From positions 1,550,001 through 1,614,000 of the forward strand of contig OY743177.1 in NCBI GenBank assembly GCA_963555705.1: DNA of 64,000 bases. Reading direction: 5' to 3'. Numbering within the stretch: position 1 is the stretch's first letter; every line of letters starts with the position of its first letter. Source of the stretch: Ligustrum vulgare. Lineage: Eukaryota > Streptophyta > Magnoliopsida > Lamiales > Oleaceae. Of the stretch, positions 21,341-34,418 are shown piece by piece. A model generated the notes under the pieces. The model was given only the letters and a program-made list of their open reading frames with translations, did no database searches and had not been told where the DNA came from. The position numbers and the translations under genes were made by a program.

Positions 21341-24300
21341 TAAAATATGTGGTTGAAAAATTGTGAATTCAACAAAATATATAATTAAAATTAATTATTA
21401 ATTTTGAAATAGATTAAAATTTGAATTTTAATTATTACCAAATGGTGGTCTAGTAACAATTGCATTAATATATCAACACGAAAAATCATTAATAAGAATA
21501 GAAGTAAAATATATTCAATTATATATCTAGTCACCTTCATCCCTTGGAAAGGATTGGTACAAAAATATTCACGAGTTACTAAGTGTGTGTTTAGTATTGT
21601 TTAAAAAGAATTTTTTGAAATTGAATAATGATTTTTAGGAGAATTGATGGTCGAAATTTGGTTGAAATGTCAAATATTATGGACTTGACTTTTAATAGAT
21701 AACTGAAATTGAGTACTGTAGAAAAAAGATTTTTTTAAAAGAGAACCAAACAATAACTTATTTTATATCGCCAAAAACATGAACATAAAAAAATAAGCGA
21801 AAATCAAAATCGTTTTTAGTGCATCACAATTTGTGACATAGATCATGAGTCCATGATTTTTACTAGAATTAACACGTTTCTACTACTGCTAAGATCTCGA
21901 CAATTTTAAGCTAAAAGTATCCTAGATCGATCGTGTCCTAGCTGCGGAAACAAGCCCGAGATGATCCAAATTAGTATCCTTGCACTTGCATGAGAATCAC
22001 ACTCCTTTATCATGCACTCCAAATGGCCAAAGGGATAAAAGTCAGAGGAACGTACAGTCTTGAGAAACGCAATAACAGAATCAAGGAAAATCAGTTTTTA
22101 GAAAGTCGTAAACCGTTTCGAATCGAAAAAGATAACGGGTCAAATGTCAAAAGATTCGATATGATCGAGCCGTTTTTAATTACTCCGTTTGGTAACACTG
22201 TTTGGTTTATAAATTAGTTTTTTTGTCCGTTTGGTAACACTGTTTGGTTTATAAATTAGTTTTTTTGAAAAAAGTAGTGGTTGAGAATTGGAAAGAAAAT
22301 ATATATGTGGTTAAAAAGTTATTTGAGAAATTATATAGTTTATAAATATGTTTATAAATCAAAAAAATGAGCCAACCCGAACACTTGCTAAAACATAAAA
22401 AATTATTTCAGAAATCACAAAATTTTCTAAAAAAAAGTTATTTTACAAATAAATTAATATTTACTCATTTAGAAAATAAAATTATATACAAATGTAGCTT
22501 AAAACAATTAGAGAAAAGCAAAACAATAAAAAAAAAAACTGAAAACCAGGTTTAAAAACCCGATTTTTCCGATTTTCTCGGTTGAACCGGTTGAAAATCA
22601 AGTTTTTCGATCGGGTTCCGGCCGATTTTTTAGGTGAACCAGGCCGATTTTTCGGTCGATTCCCGATTTTTCGGGTCGAATCAGTCGATCCGGTCCGATT
22701 TTCTAAACATTGAGGAAAATAGATTTGTGCTCGTGGAAAAATCCTTCTCATTAATAAACCTTGTTTTCCTAGTTAATTTAAGCATTTGATAAACGTTTTT
22801 TGTTTATAAAAAAGAATGTGATATTTTCTAAGTAAATATATATTGTTGGAATGTGATTTTAAAAAATATATATAATTAAAAAGTAATTTTAAAAAATAAG
22901 TTTGTTTATAAACAATTTATTTATTACTCTAAAAAGAGTTACTCATAAACATGGGCGACCCATACATTTGGCCACGATATTTTATTATTCGGTCATAGCA
23001 CTTCTGAAAAAATAAAAATTGTGAAGAAACCTTTTTGTATTTCTTTTTTAACTTTTAATTTAGACAAATCTTCTTGTGAAACTAAAAGTATAATTAAAGG
23101 GGATTAGATTATATATAATAAATTGCAAAAGTGAACATAATTTTCTTGACTTCCCTCTTCTTTTCTTCAGTAGAAGTCACACCAGTAATTATTTAACTAT
23201 TTTCTTAACATAAAAGTTGAATTTGTCAAAATAAATAAAGAAGATTATAGTTTATTATGAACCATTGATAATTAGTTGATAATAAACAATTCTTTTTTCT
23301 CCATGACTCCATCTTTGATTTGATTGAGCTATTGTATGTGAAATTTATCTATTCATATATTATACCTATAAATTTATAATGTTGTTCTATTATATTTTTT
23401 TCGTCAATTATTTGCAATGTTAACTAACACAAACTATCAATAGGACATGTCCATACAAAAGACATGTTAAGTTGATACAACACAAATTAATTCACGTAAG
23501 TCAAAAAAAAGGATGATTTCACCACGAGGAAGGAATAAGTTGATAAAATATATAGATCAATTCATATAAGTCGAAAAATTATGACCTCACTTCGAGGAAA
23601 TAATAAAAGAAATATTAAGTAACCGTTTGATAAATATTCTTTTTTTTTATTATAAACCAATTTATAAATTACACAATTTTTCAAATCACTTTTTAACTAC
23701 ATATTTTTCTCTCTCCAATTTTCAACCACTATTTTTTACTTCAAAATCATAAATAAATCAGTTTATAAACTATCAATCAATCGAAATTTGACTAAGAATA
23801 AATTAATAAAACTCAAGCTAGTATTATTTTTTAAGAGTCCTTGCGTTTACTAAAGAACCGGTCAAGGGACTTCTCGAAAGGTGGAAAATTCATTACAAAG
23901 TATTATTCAAAGTTGGAAAATAAAGTTTTGATTGAAACGTATAAACATTTAAGATTGTGTTTGGAAACATGTTTTTTTACACAATTCTTCGAATTACTTT
24001 TTAATCACACATATTTTTTTTTTCTATTTTTCAATTACATATTTTACCTAAAAAATATATAAAAAAAAAAATTAAGAAACAGAGGGTAAGAGACATCTAC
24101 TTATTTGTAATCAATTGAAATCTTTGTTCAAGAGTCAATCGAAGTCAAGCTATTGTTGTAAAGTGTACTCATGACGTTTACTAAAGAACCGGTCAAGGGA
24201 CTTCGCGAATTGAAACGAGAAAATTTTATTATAAGGTTCTGTTTGGTTGCCGTGATATTCCTGGAAAGAGAAAATATTTGCTTGGTTTTAACAAAGTCCT

Positions 24301-25265
24301 TGTTTGAGGCCTATTATTTGGGAAAAATTATGATTTGGAATAAAATTTGAGAGAATGTGTTGTTAAAAAATGTTTAAAAAATTAAAAATAGTAAATTTGA
24401 CTAAAATAAATAGTTAAAATTGATTATTAAATAAATTTAATATAAAAAAAGGGGCCAAAGAGGGGGCAAAGTTGCTTGTTTGATGTTCAACCTTTTCCAG
24501 GGCAATTAATTTCTAGGCAGGGGTCATGTGATCTGATTTGCAACGATTTAGAGGAAAATATTTTCTCTCTCTTAAACATTTCAAGAGAAAACATTTTTCT
24601 TGTTAGGTGGAAAATCCTTTTCTTTACATTCGATCATTTTTGTTGTTATTAATTGATTTATTTTTCTTACAAAAATTAACAGTAATATTACCAGGTACAA
24701 ATAATGTGGAAAAAATTTATTTTTTTTGGATTAAAATAACTAAATTTGACTCTATTTACCATGAAAAATAGTGTTAATCAAATAACAAAAGTAGGAAAAT
24801 AATCCACTTTTTTTCACCTAAAAAATTAAACCAATCAAACGCTACCAATTGATATTTTCCACGAAAATATTTTCCAAGCAAATCTATTTCTTGAAAAATA
24901 TTTTCTTTCCACCAATTTTTCACTTTCGCAATCAAACACACATAATAAATGAAGCCTAAATAACCTTTTTTTTTTTTTTTTTTTTAATAATCAAATCACA
25001 TGACCTAACTCCACGACCTTGAATTAATCTCAAGTACTCAGAATGTGTTAGATAACAAGGTGAAATTTGTGTAAAAAAAAAATGAATTTTAGGGATTTGA
25101 AAGTTTAATGTATTTGATTGGTTTATTTTTCTAGGTGGATAAAGTTAAAAAAAAAATTAACTTTTGTTATTTGATTGATATTAATTTTCATGTAAAATAA
25201 AGCAAGATTCAGCTATTTTAATATTTTTTTATTTTTATTTTTTTACATATTTGTACTTGATAACA
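21341..25265. other. AT-rich gene-free region with dispersed repeats
   Basis: No gene. Short dispersed repeat copies with GTTTATAAAC-like ends lie at about 22205-22360, 23640-23790 and 23960-24070. A second repeat type with GAAAATATTTTCC cores and CAATCAAACACAC ends spans about 24235-24945. CCGATTTTTCGG-type runs lie at about 22560-22700. A T run sits at 24968-24985. Confidence 0.5.
22205..22360 (+). repeat. Copy of a dispersed GTTTATAAA repeat family
   Basis: Shares the order 'GTGGTTGAGAATTGGA, then GTGGTTAAAAAGT, then GAGAAATT, then GTTTATAAA' with copies near 23640 (inverted), 32375, 32500 (inverted), 32900, 33045, 33230 (inverted), 33395 and 50335. Each copy is about 100-160 bp. Inverted neighbours suggest a MITE. 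Confidence 0.6.
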
Positions 25266-25509
25266 ATTGTTGACGCCACCAGCCTCTGGGGTATTTACGG
25301 CTCGGCCAACACACGGATTGTCCACCGCATTGTGTGGATTTGTTCCACGCGAGGTGGACGCGTCCCCAGGGGGTTTCAAACATTGGACCTTTGGAATATA
25401 TGAATTCCACTTAGTTTAGTGGTTACCAGGGAGGCCTTTGGAATTCATATATTCCAAAGGTCCAAGGTTCGAAACCCTCTGGGGACGCGTCCACCTCGCG
25501 TGGAACAAA

Positions 25510-25968
25510 TGTTAGAAAATTTATCACAGATAATTATTTATCTATGATCCAAAATAAATCATCATGCTGAATTATCAAGAATTAAATAACTTAAGCGGAA
25601 GCGTACCTTAATCAAACGCGATTCACGATAAACGATTCGGCGGTGTTTGGATCTTCTAAATCGATACGTAGTCCTTATTTTCTCTCTGATGATGGGATGT
25701 CAGACAAGATGAACAGTACGTAGGATTCAGGGACCATAACCGACTTTATATACTGAATTGCCAATTAACCTAATCCGGCCCATCATGAATTAGGTGATGG
25801 CCTGGTATCTACACATAAAAGCCCATACATTAATTAGATGCATTAAAGCCCGATATATATAAAATCCTTATTAGATCACTTTAAATGGGCTTAACCAAAT
25901 TTGATAACATTTTATTCAATACACAATAATTCACATATAAGCCCACACGATTGATTAAAATCCTTACA
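25510..25968 (-). repeat. 3' LTR of copia element
   Basis: 459 bp, bounded by TG and CA on the minus strand. It differs from the partner at 31398-31856 by about six substitutions and no indels. Confidence 0.93.
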
Positions 25969-26762
25969 ATCTCCCACTTGGGCTATATGTGTAACATTAC
26001 AATTGTGTATCAATCATAACCTTATGAGTACTCAGAATTTTGCTATCATTACTGAATGCATCCCCAAACAATCCGGTCCACAATTATATCAACATAAGAT
26101 CGAAGCGGCTTTCGCTAAATTAATCGTAACTAAACCTTCAATGGTCACGTATATCGACATAACTGAATGACATGGATCAAGTATGGATGTGTAGCATGAA
26201 AATTACATGTAATGTGATCTTCAACATGCCTATTTCCAATTGGTCCAACTTTAGTGAGATCATCCTTAAACAAGTTCAGAGATAATAAACCTGAAACCTT
26301 ACAGCTGTAAATAACTTTAACTTTAACTTTAAATTGTATCCAAAAGGACATTAAATGTGTCTAATGCACCCAAAATACAAACTCCCACTGAAACCGAATA
26401 TCCTTAAGAAATACAACACCCATATGAGTAATGTACTCATGAAAGACCTTGGGTTGTAATACTTTAGTAAGCGGATCCGCAATTATGGAGTTTGTCCCAA
26501 TGTGCTCTTATTGACACGTGTCCACTCTGAACTGTATCCTTCACAACCAGGAACTTATGTCATTGTATTTTGACTTAGTTGAGCTCCTGTTGTTACTGGA
26601 ATATAAATCTGCTAAGTTATTGTCACAATATAACTTTAGTGGTCTTTCTATACCGTACAGAATACGCAACCCAGTGACAAAATTTCGCAGCTATATTCCA
26701 TAATTAGATGCCCCCAAAATTGCTACAACTGTGCTGCCAAGTGAAAGAAGCTAAAGTGTCTG

Positions 26763-28345
26763 TTAAGCACTCCATCCGGAAATAGCTCCTCCAACTAGCA
26801 GATAGATGTAACCTGATGTGGATCTTCTACTGTTTTGGCATCTAGTAAAAATCGGAATCATAATACTATATGATCTCCAACTGATCCGATTTTCTGTATG
26901 TGAGCATGTAATTTTTGTTCTCTTTAAATACTTTATAACCCATGTTTCGCTGCTTTCCAAATGATCCATCCCAGGGTTACTTAAATATCTCCTTAGTATC
27001 CCAATAACGTATGCAATATCTGAACGCATACAAATTTGAATATATATCAAATTTTCTATAGCTTAACTATATGAGATCCTTTGCATTTCTTTAACTTCAA
27101 TATAACTTTTCGGGCATTAGTTGAGACTAAATTGTCTCCCTTAGCGATATGGGTGTCCCCTGATTTACTGTCTTGCATGCCAAACATTTTAAGCACTTTA
27201 TCGATATAGCCCTTTTGTGACAATTCAAGAATACCCCGAAAACAATCCCGGTGTATCTGAATTCTTAATACAAAAGAGACGTCACCAAGATTTTTAATCT
27301 CAAAATTCCTTGACAAAAAAAATCTCATAATTTTATGTGACATACATATATCATTAGTGGCAAGCAATAATCAACATATAAAATCAGGAAAATACACTTA
27401 CTCCCACTGAACTTGTAATACACACAACCATCAACAACATTAATCTCAAAACCAAATGAGATAATTACTTGATGAGATTTGTATTACCCTTAACGAGAAG
27501 CTGGTTTGAGCACATAAATGGATTTCTTTAATTTGCAAATCATTTGCTTTGGGTCTACTGCATAAAGTTTTCTGATTGCACCAAATAGATCGTCCCATCA
27601 ATGTCGCCATTGAGAAACGCCACCTTAGTATCCATTTGATGTAACTCGAGGTCAAAATGTGCAACAACCTAACTTTCTTGAAAGAGTCTTTTGCAGAAAC
27701 CAAAGAGAAAATCTCTTTATAACCAATGCCATTATTTTGTGTAAAGCCCTTAGATACAAGACGAACCTTATATCTTTCCACATTACCTTTCGAATCCTTC
27801 TTGATTTAAAAATCCATTTAAGACCAATGGGCTTCGTACCTTATGGTAATGGGACAAGATCTCAAATTTTATTGTCTTGCATATACTTATACTCCTTATT
27901 TATGGCATCAATCCACTTTTTAGAGTTAGAACCCTGCATGGCCTGATGGAATTGATTTGACCATCTTCCACCATTTCATTATTTCCTTATGTTCTAGGAA
28001 AAATACTATTTAAATTATCCGGAATAGCATTTTTTCCCTTTCTCTCGTGGATTTCCTTAATGGCTTTAGTTATTGAGGTTGTTGAGTTTGTACTTCCGAA
28101 ATTTACTTTATTTTGGATGGGAGGTTCTTCAACATTGTCTAGTTGAGGTTCCGAATATGCTTCTTGATCAATGACATGCATAAAAACTTGCAAGTTGTCA
28201 AAAGCAATAGTAGGAATCGAAACCGATCCTTCCTCAACTTATTCATTAAGTACAATATCTCTAACCTTATTTCTCCCCCCAAACTCAACTTCCTCAAAAT
28301 TGTTGCAGTTCCCGTTTCAAAAATTGACTTAAGTGTGGGATTATA
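26763..28345 (-). pseudogene. Degenerate copia pol (RT/RNase H) remnants
   Basis: Several short minus-strand frames together recall copia pol from the start of RT to RNase H. They are YKVRLVSKGFTQ at about 27770, FEIKNLGDVSFVLRIQIHRD at about 27300, MRSDIAYVIGILRRYLSNPG at about 27030, and STSGYIYLLVGG at about 26800. Stops and shifts separate them and the YVDD catalytic motif is not visible. It cannot encode a working enzyme. Confidence 0.8.
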
Positions 28346-29294
28346 AAATTAATAGCCCCTTAACAACTTTATTTTCTTTATTTGTTTTCTTACCCTTATC
28401 TTTAGAGGTGTTTGCCAAGTAAAAAAAAACTTTCTGTTCTGTCCTGCTTCAACTTTTCTTCCTCTTGCACACAAAATAGAATGAGCTCATTTAGAGTTCA
28501 TTTCTCCCTTTGATAGTTACAACTGACCTTAAATTGACTGAATTGTGCAAGAAGCTTGCACACTATGAAATGAGCTCATTGAGAGTCCATTTCTACTTTG
28601 ACAGTTATAACTAACCTTAAATTAACTATATTGCGCTGGAAGCGATATCAATACCAAATGCACGAGCAAGTCATTAGACGGGTCGAGTTTTAGTTCCTTA
28701 AGTTTTGAAGCAGTGTGAGACATCTACATGATGTACTCCCTTATTTTCCAATTGCCTTTATACTTTATTGAAATCAAGCTTTGCATAAGCGTGCTTGTTT
28801 CAGCCTTATCGTTTTTCACAAAACGTTTCTTAATTTCGGCAAGGAATTCATTGGCATCATTTACCTCCTCAGATACTATGCCACTAAAGGCTTCCAGAAT
28901 GCCGCACTTAAAGGATCATGAGAATCATGTAATTTAAGCAATCCCACTTCTCAAAGTTCCTCATTTGATTATATGAACTTTCATATGTAAGAGGAACAGG
29001 TTGCTCAATCCTTAGTACACGGTCTAGATCCATGCAGCCAACGAAAAGTTAATGTTGTTGTTTTGATCCTTGAAGTTTGTTCCATAAATATAGGGATTAA
29101 ATTTGAGCTTGTAGATATACTACTAGCAGAATTTGAAACTGAATAGAGAACACTTAAATAAAATAGCTCACATAAGTACCTTATTATGCAAATCATACTT
29201 TCAAATAATGGTAGGGCCCATCACAAGATACCTAGCACAACATCAATATTTAGTCTTTGGACAGAAATATTGACTTGTAAGTGGTACTCTTGGT

Positions 29295-29680
29295 GTAGTG
29301 ATCAAATACTGACAGTAAGACATGTCAGCCAACAAACCTTTCTTTGGACCGATTTATTGATCACACGTAAAACCAAATAACCGTCACGTATTTATCACCA
29401 CAAGTTCATGTGAAATTCGGGCCAAATATTGACCTTCCTTTGGGCCGATCAATATCCGCATGAGATAACACACAAACACCTAATTTTCCCTTAGTGCAGT
29501 GATCAAACACTGGCAATAAGATATGTTAACCAATAAACCTTTCTTTGGACCGATTTATTGGTCACACGTTAAACCAAATAATTGCCACGTGTTTATCACG
29601 ACAGGTGCATGTGAAATTCGAGCCAAATATTGACCTTCCTTTGGGCCGATCAATATCCGCAATGAATAACACACACAAAT
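29295..29680 (-). repeat. 201-bp tandem duplication inside copia element
   Basis: GTAGTGATCAAATACTG at 29295 and GCAGTGATCAAACACTGG at 29496 start two similar units. Both contain CTTTCTTTGGACCGATTTAT and CCTTCCTTTGGGCCGATCAA. Confidence 0.8.
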
Positions 29681-29879
29681 ATCTTATAATATTCAAAGTT
29701 AATTAATATCCACAAGAGAGGTTGCTTTGGCAACATGTTGCTTCAACTAACTTACTTTCGAATATTATATCTTTCAAAAGATTCCGATGTACCAAGATTT
29801 GAAACTGAAATCCATTGATTTGCATCTATATTTGACTTTAGGATTTGAATTATAGAATTCAAAACTTTAGAATAAAGCA

Positions 29880-30560
29880 ATCCTTAAGTTGCGAGAGTCT
29901 AATTGCAATATTCTTAAACTTTAGGTGGCCAATTATGTAAAATTTTAAGCTTGAAGGGCTTAAATTACAATTTTCCCAAAACTTTATTGACCAATTTAGA
30001 GAAATTCCAAACTTTAGGTCCCAATTTGAAAGAAAATCAAACTTTAGAGGTCCAAACTAGGAAATTTTCAATCTTTAAAGGTTGACTTTGAAAATTTTCA
30101 AACTTTAGGAGCCAATTTAAAAAATTCCCAAACTTTAGGGACTTAATTTGAAAAAAAAAATCAAACTTTAAGGACCAATTTTGAAAATTTCCAAACTTTA
30201 GTGACTGAATTAGAAAATTTTCAAACTTTAAGGATCAAATTAAAGAGTTTCAGAACTTTAGGTGCTGTATTAGAAAATTTTCAAACTTCAGGGACTGAAA
30301 ATGAAAATCTTCAAACTTTAAGGAACCAAATTAGAGAATTTTCAAGCTTTAGGGACTAATTTTGAAAATTCTCAAACATTAGGGACTGAATTGGAAAATT
30401 TTCAAACTTCAGGGGCCGAATCATAAAATTCCATAACTTGAAGGGTCCTGACTTAACTAAATTATAACTTTAGGGGCTCAATTTTTAAATTTCGGAACTT
30501 TAAGGGCCAACTTAAATAATTTCATAACTTTATGGGCTTAATTTTAAATTCCATATTTTC
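29880..30560 (-). repeat. About 30-bp minisatellite in copia interior
   Basis: About 20 irregular units of the form TTTTCAAACTTTAGGGACTGAATTTGAAAA cover almost 700 bp. Units drift in length and sequence. No open frame persists. It lies where gag would be expected. Confidence 0.8.
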
Positions 30561-31382
30561 AGGGATTAAAATCAATATCTTTTTAATCTTAAAGGACCGG
30601 AAGAGCAATAAACCGAAATATGAAAAATTGCACAAGGGTCCCTGAGTTCATCAAATTTCCGGTGGAAGCCCCCTGCCCAAAATCTGATTTTCAAACCAGT
30701 TAGGGTTTGCGCCGTTGATTCCCCTCCATATCCGGCGAATCCAGCCCACTACCGAGGCGGTTTCATCTCCACCAAGCGGCGCCCGCTGACGCCACGAATG
30801 TAGTCTCCTCCGTCGCTACTCACCGCCTGCAACGCGACTAAAATCCGCCGCTAGCAACCCGCAGCTCGCGGAGTTTCATCCCCAACCGGATCCACACACC
30901 AATCTCAACCACAAATACCACAATCCACAAAAATCCCAAAATCTAAATCTTAATCACAAAATCAAGGTTCAATCGTCAACACCTCAATAGCAGCAGCTGC
31001 TCTGCCAAGCAAGCTTTATCCGTGTCACACCCAGCACCCGACCATACATCACTCAACCAAAAATTTGACCACAATACATATTCCCAAATGTTCAAATTCA
31101 CATTTCATCCACAAAATCAACCAAACTCGAACCCTCACTTAATCTATACCCAAATCCGAAAAAAATCATACAAAATATACATACAACTTCACAGCCGAAT
31201 TCAAAATCAATATATGTGGTTTCATATGCAGGCAGTATAGAACGATTGAATCCAAATCCAAGAAGTTAGCAATTTTAATTTTCAGTAAATCCAACATCAC
31301 CTTCAACTGAATTTCTCGGCTTAAGTATATTTTAATTCAAAGCGTACAATTAAACACAGATCTGATAATTCAACACGATGTT

Positions 31383-31395
31383 GGCTCTGATACCA
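31383..31395 (-). other. Primer-binding site of copia element
   Basis: TGGTATCAGAGCC on the minus strand, two bases inside the 5' LTR, complementary to the 3' end of initiator tRNA-Met. Confidence 0.9.
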
Positions 31396-31397
31396 CT

Positions 31398-31856
31398 TGT
31401 TAGAAAATTTATCACAGATAATTATTTATCTATGATCCAAAATAAATCATCATGCTGAATTATCAAGAATTAAATAACTTAAGCGGAAGCGTACCTTAAT
31501 CAAACGCGATTCACGATAAACGATTCGGCGGTGTTTGGATCTTCTAAATCGATACGTAGTCCTTATTTTCTCTCTGATGATGGGATGTTAGACAAGATGA
31601 ACAGTACGTAGGATTCAGGAACCATAACCGACTTTATATACTGAATTTCCAATTAACCTAATCCGGCCCATCATGAATTAGGTGATGGTCTGGTATCTAC
31701 ACATAAAAGCCCATACATTAATTAGATGCATTAAAGCCCGATATATATAAAATCCTTATTAGATCACTTTAAATGGGCTTAACCAAATTTGATAGCCTTT
31801 TATTCAATACACAATAATTCACATATAAGCCCACACGATTGATTAAAATCCTTACA
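31398..31856 (-). repeat. 5' LTR of copia element
   Basis: 459-bp partner of 25510-25968, adjacent to the primer site. Confidence 0.93.
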
Positions 31857-31937
31857 ACAAATCCACACCATGCGGTGGACAATCCGTGTGTTGGCCGAGT
31901 CGTAAGTACCCCAGAGGCTGGTGGCGTCAACAACAAT

Positions 31938-34100
31938 AATGTTATTTTTTGGAAAAAAATCAATTAACAACAAAAAGAATCAAACGTCAAGAAAGTGGTG
32001 TAAAATTTTTCATGGAAGATAAAACATACTCTCCCTTAGAAAATAAATTCATCCAAAATAAGGAAAATATCGAATTTCGAGACAAGTAGGAAAATGAATT
32101 TCATGAAAAACTTAAGTAACCAAACGGCACAAAGTCGAAAAATCACGTGAAAAATCATATTTTCCACTTTTTCCTAGAAAATAAATCCTACCCTCCCCCT
32201 AAGAAAACCAATTCCCATTTTTCAAGGAAATAGGGCGCGTGAGGTTGAGGGAATGGAAATGGTTTCCATGGAATTAATTGCCAATCAAACATCCGAAAAT
32301 AAGAAAATTGGGTGGAAATGGACATTTTTCATGGAAAAAGAAGTTAATCAAACGCAGCCTTATAAATTTGTTTCTTTGTGTTTTTTATGTAAAATGTATG
32401 GTTGAGAAATAGAAAGATAAATATGTGTTGTTAAAATTGGTTTGAGAAATTGTGTTGTTTATAAGCCTCTATTCTTTAACGCAATCATTACAATTTATAA
32501 ATCAATTTATAAACAACACAATTTCTTAAATCACTTTTTAATCACACATATTTTCAACAATATATTTTACCTAAAAATATAAATAAATTAATTTATAATT
32601 ATTACAGTGTTATTGAATAGGGCCTTAAATTAGTTTTAAAAAAAGTTGAATGCTAACCTTAGGCGCCCTCATCGCTCTTGTCTTAAGGATTGGTGGAGGA
32701 TGTAAATTGCAGATTATGACCCAAGCTAAGTAGGTTCTGGGTATAACGCACTGGACGACAAAGTGCCGCAAATTTGAACTTCTGAGAATTCGAACATGCG
32801 ACCTCTACTCTACCAGTATTTGTGGATCCCCAAACCTTTGTCAGTTAGGACACCTTAAATTAGTTTATAATGCTCTGTTTGTTAAAAAAAGTGCTTAAAA
32901 ACATGTTCTTTTATATTTTTTAGGTAAAATATGTGTTGAAAAATGGAGATTAAAAATATGAATGGTTAAAAAGTGATTTGATGAATTATATTTAAAAAAA
33001 CATGTTTTTAAATACTTTTGTCAAACAAAGACTTAGTAACACTGTTTGGTTTATAAACAAGTTTATTTATGATTTTAAGGTAAAAACTAAAAGTAGTCGT
33101 TGAAAATTGAAGAGAGAAAATGTGTGTGATTAAAAAGTGATTTGGAAAATTGTGTATTTATAAATTAGTTTATAAATAAAAAAGTGCGGTTACCAAATGG
33201 AATCTAAGGGTGTGTTAGGCTACAAATTAATTTTGAAATTATAATTGGCACAATTTTTCATACTACTTTTTAACCACACACATTTATACTCTTCAATTTT
33301 TAACCTCAAATCTTACCCCAAAAATTCAAATAACATTATGGCGTCACTCGGCGGCTCCACTGTCAATTTTTTTTTTTTTTTTTGGTATTTTTTAGGTAAA
33401 ATGTGTGGTTGAGAATTGGAAAGAGAAAATATGTATGATTAAAAAATGGTTTAAAAAAATATATTGTTTATAAATTGATTTATTAATTATAATCATTACG
33501 TAAAAGAACATATCATATACTTCAAAGTCTATTTATTTCAGTCGCCAAATGGATCCTAAAGTATAATGATTCCGCTAAAGAATAGTTTCCACTTATTTTT
33601 AGTTTTTCAAGAAGAAAACTACTTCGTAAATTGTAGTACAAAATTGATTTAGGGTGTGTTTGATGAAAGATGGAAAATGAAACTGAAAATATTTTCCTTT
33701 TCCATCTTTTATTTTCTCACCTCAAGCTAGAGAAAGTATTTGGAAGAAAATTGACTAAAGCATGCATTATTTGCTTGTATCTAGAAAATCTTTTGCATGA
33801 AAAAATTGTCAATCAAACAAGAAACAAGGAAAATATTTTTCTTGATTAGATATTTTCCATGAAAAATATAGGCAATTAAACACACTCTTAGTGCCCCATA
33901 GTGGGAAAATTTTAAGGTACCCCCATTGTGAGTGTGATGTTATCATGTAGGATCATGCTATTCGTAAAGATAATTGTACAGATAGGTGTACAGATAGCCT
34001 AATAAGGCCAAAATTCTAAATAGTTGTTGGCGATTTTATCCTTTTATCAAGCATTATGAGATTGGTCCTTCTATTTTTGGTTAATTTTATATTGTAACTC
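31938..34100. other. Repeat-rich spacer
   Basis: No gene. It holds several copies of the GTTTATAAA family (about 32370-33500, in both orientations) and the GAAAATATTTTCC / CAATCAAAC type (about 31940-32360 and 33650-33890). Confidence 0.5.
32650..32880 (-). mobile_element. Possible second tRNA-derived SINE
   Basis: On the minus strand a B-box-like ATGTTCGAATTCTC (about 32787) follows GGTAGAGTAGAGGTCGC, as in SINE heads. The body ends near GATGAGGGCGCCTAAGG. No clear target duplication is found, so limits are approximate. Confidence 0.4.
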
Positions 34101-34101
34101 T

Positions 34102-34418
34102 TTATTTTATGTTTTGTAATCTATTTTTTAATAGATGTATTTTTTCTTGTATTTCCATAATATTCTCCAGATTTATTTTATCATTTTTAATAAGATAAAT
34201 TATTTCATTCATTCTTATCTTAATGATTTCAATTTCTTTTTTAATAGTTAATCCTGGAATCTATTTTTGTTATTATTTTGAATTGTTTTGTATAAATCCA
34301 TTTTTTGATCTATAATATCAGAATAGTCTATCATAAGTTGATCATAATTTTCTAAGAGTATGTAATATTCTTCAGATGATTCATCTATATTCCTTAAGTG
34401 AGATACAATTCTATCCAT
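34102..34418 (-). pseudogene. Fragment related to a small caulimovirid ORF
   Basis: A minus-strand frame from ATG at 34418 gives an acidic, helix-forming protein (about 55 residues), then shifts frame and goes on to 34102. Its DIIDQKMDLYKTI segment resembles DIICNQRINLYKMI in the small ORF at 48521-48727 of the viral element. It lies just outside the left end of the foldback, on the same strand, so it may be the continuation of the viral locus beyond the foldback insertion. Confidence 0.4.

Larger units (their letters stand above)
25510..31856 (-). mobile_element. Ty1/copia LTR retrotransposon, defective
   Basis: Two 459-bp LTRs (TG...CA) lie at 25510-25968 and 31398-31856. The flanking 5-bp duplication is ACAAA (25505-25509 and 31857-31861). 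A tRNA-Met primer site lies at 31383-31395 and a purine tract at about 25969-25980, so it reads on the minus strand. The LTRs differ at about six sites (about 98.7% identical), so insertion is recent. Yet the pol region (26.7-28.3 kb) is broken into short frames, and the 5' half is taken up by a minisatellite and a 201-bp duplication. It was most likely already defective and was moved by another element's proteins. Confidence 0.93.
25266..31937. mobile_element. Palindromic SINE-like element split by a copia insertion
   Basis: Removing the copia element leaves a palindrome of about 320 bp. The left arm starts GTTGACGCCACCAGCCTCTGG (25269) and the right arm ends as its complement (up to about 31934). 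The central part has tRNA-type promoter boxes: TAGTTTAGTGG (about 25417) and GGTTCGAAACC (about 25468). The left arm carries a degenerate inverted B box. This suggests two inverted copies of one tRNA-derived SINE, or a foldback element made from one. Arm sequence GTCCACCTCGCGTGGAAC is well kept on both sides. Confidence 0.6.

Noticed and set aside
29880..30560. CRISPR-like array or interstitial telomere
   Set aside because: Units vary in length and sequence with no constant repeat or unique spacers, and TTTAGGG occurs only once per unit. It is a minisatellite inside a retroelement of a plant genome.
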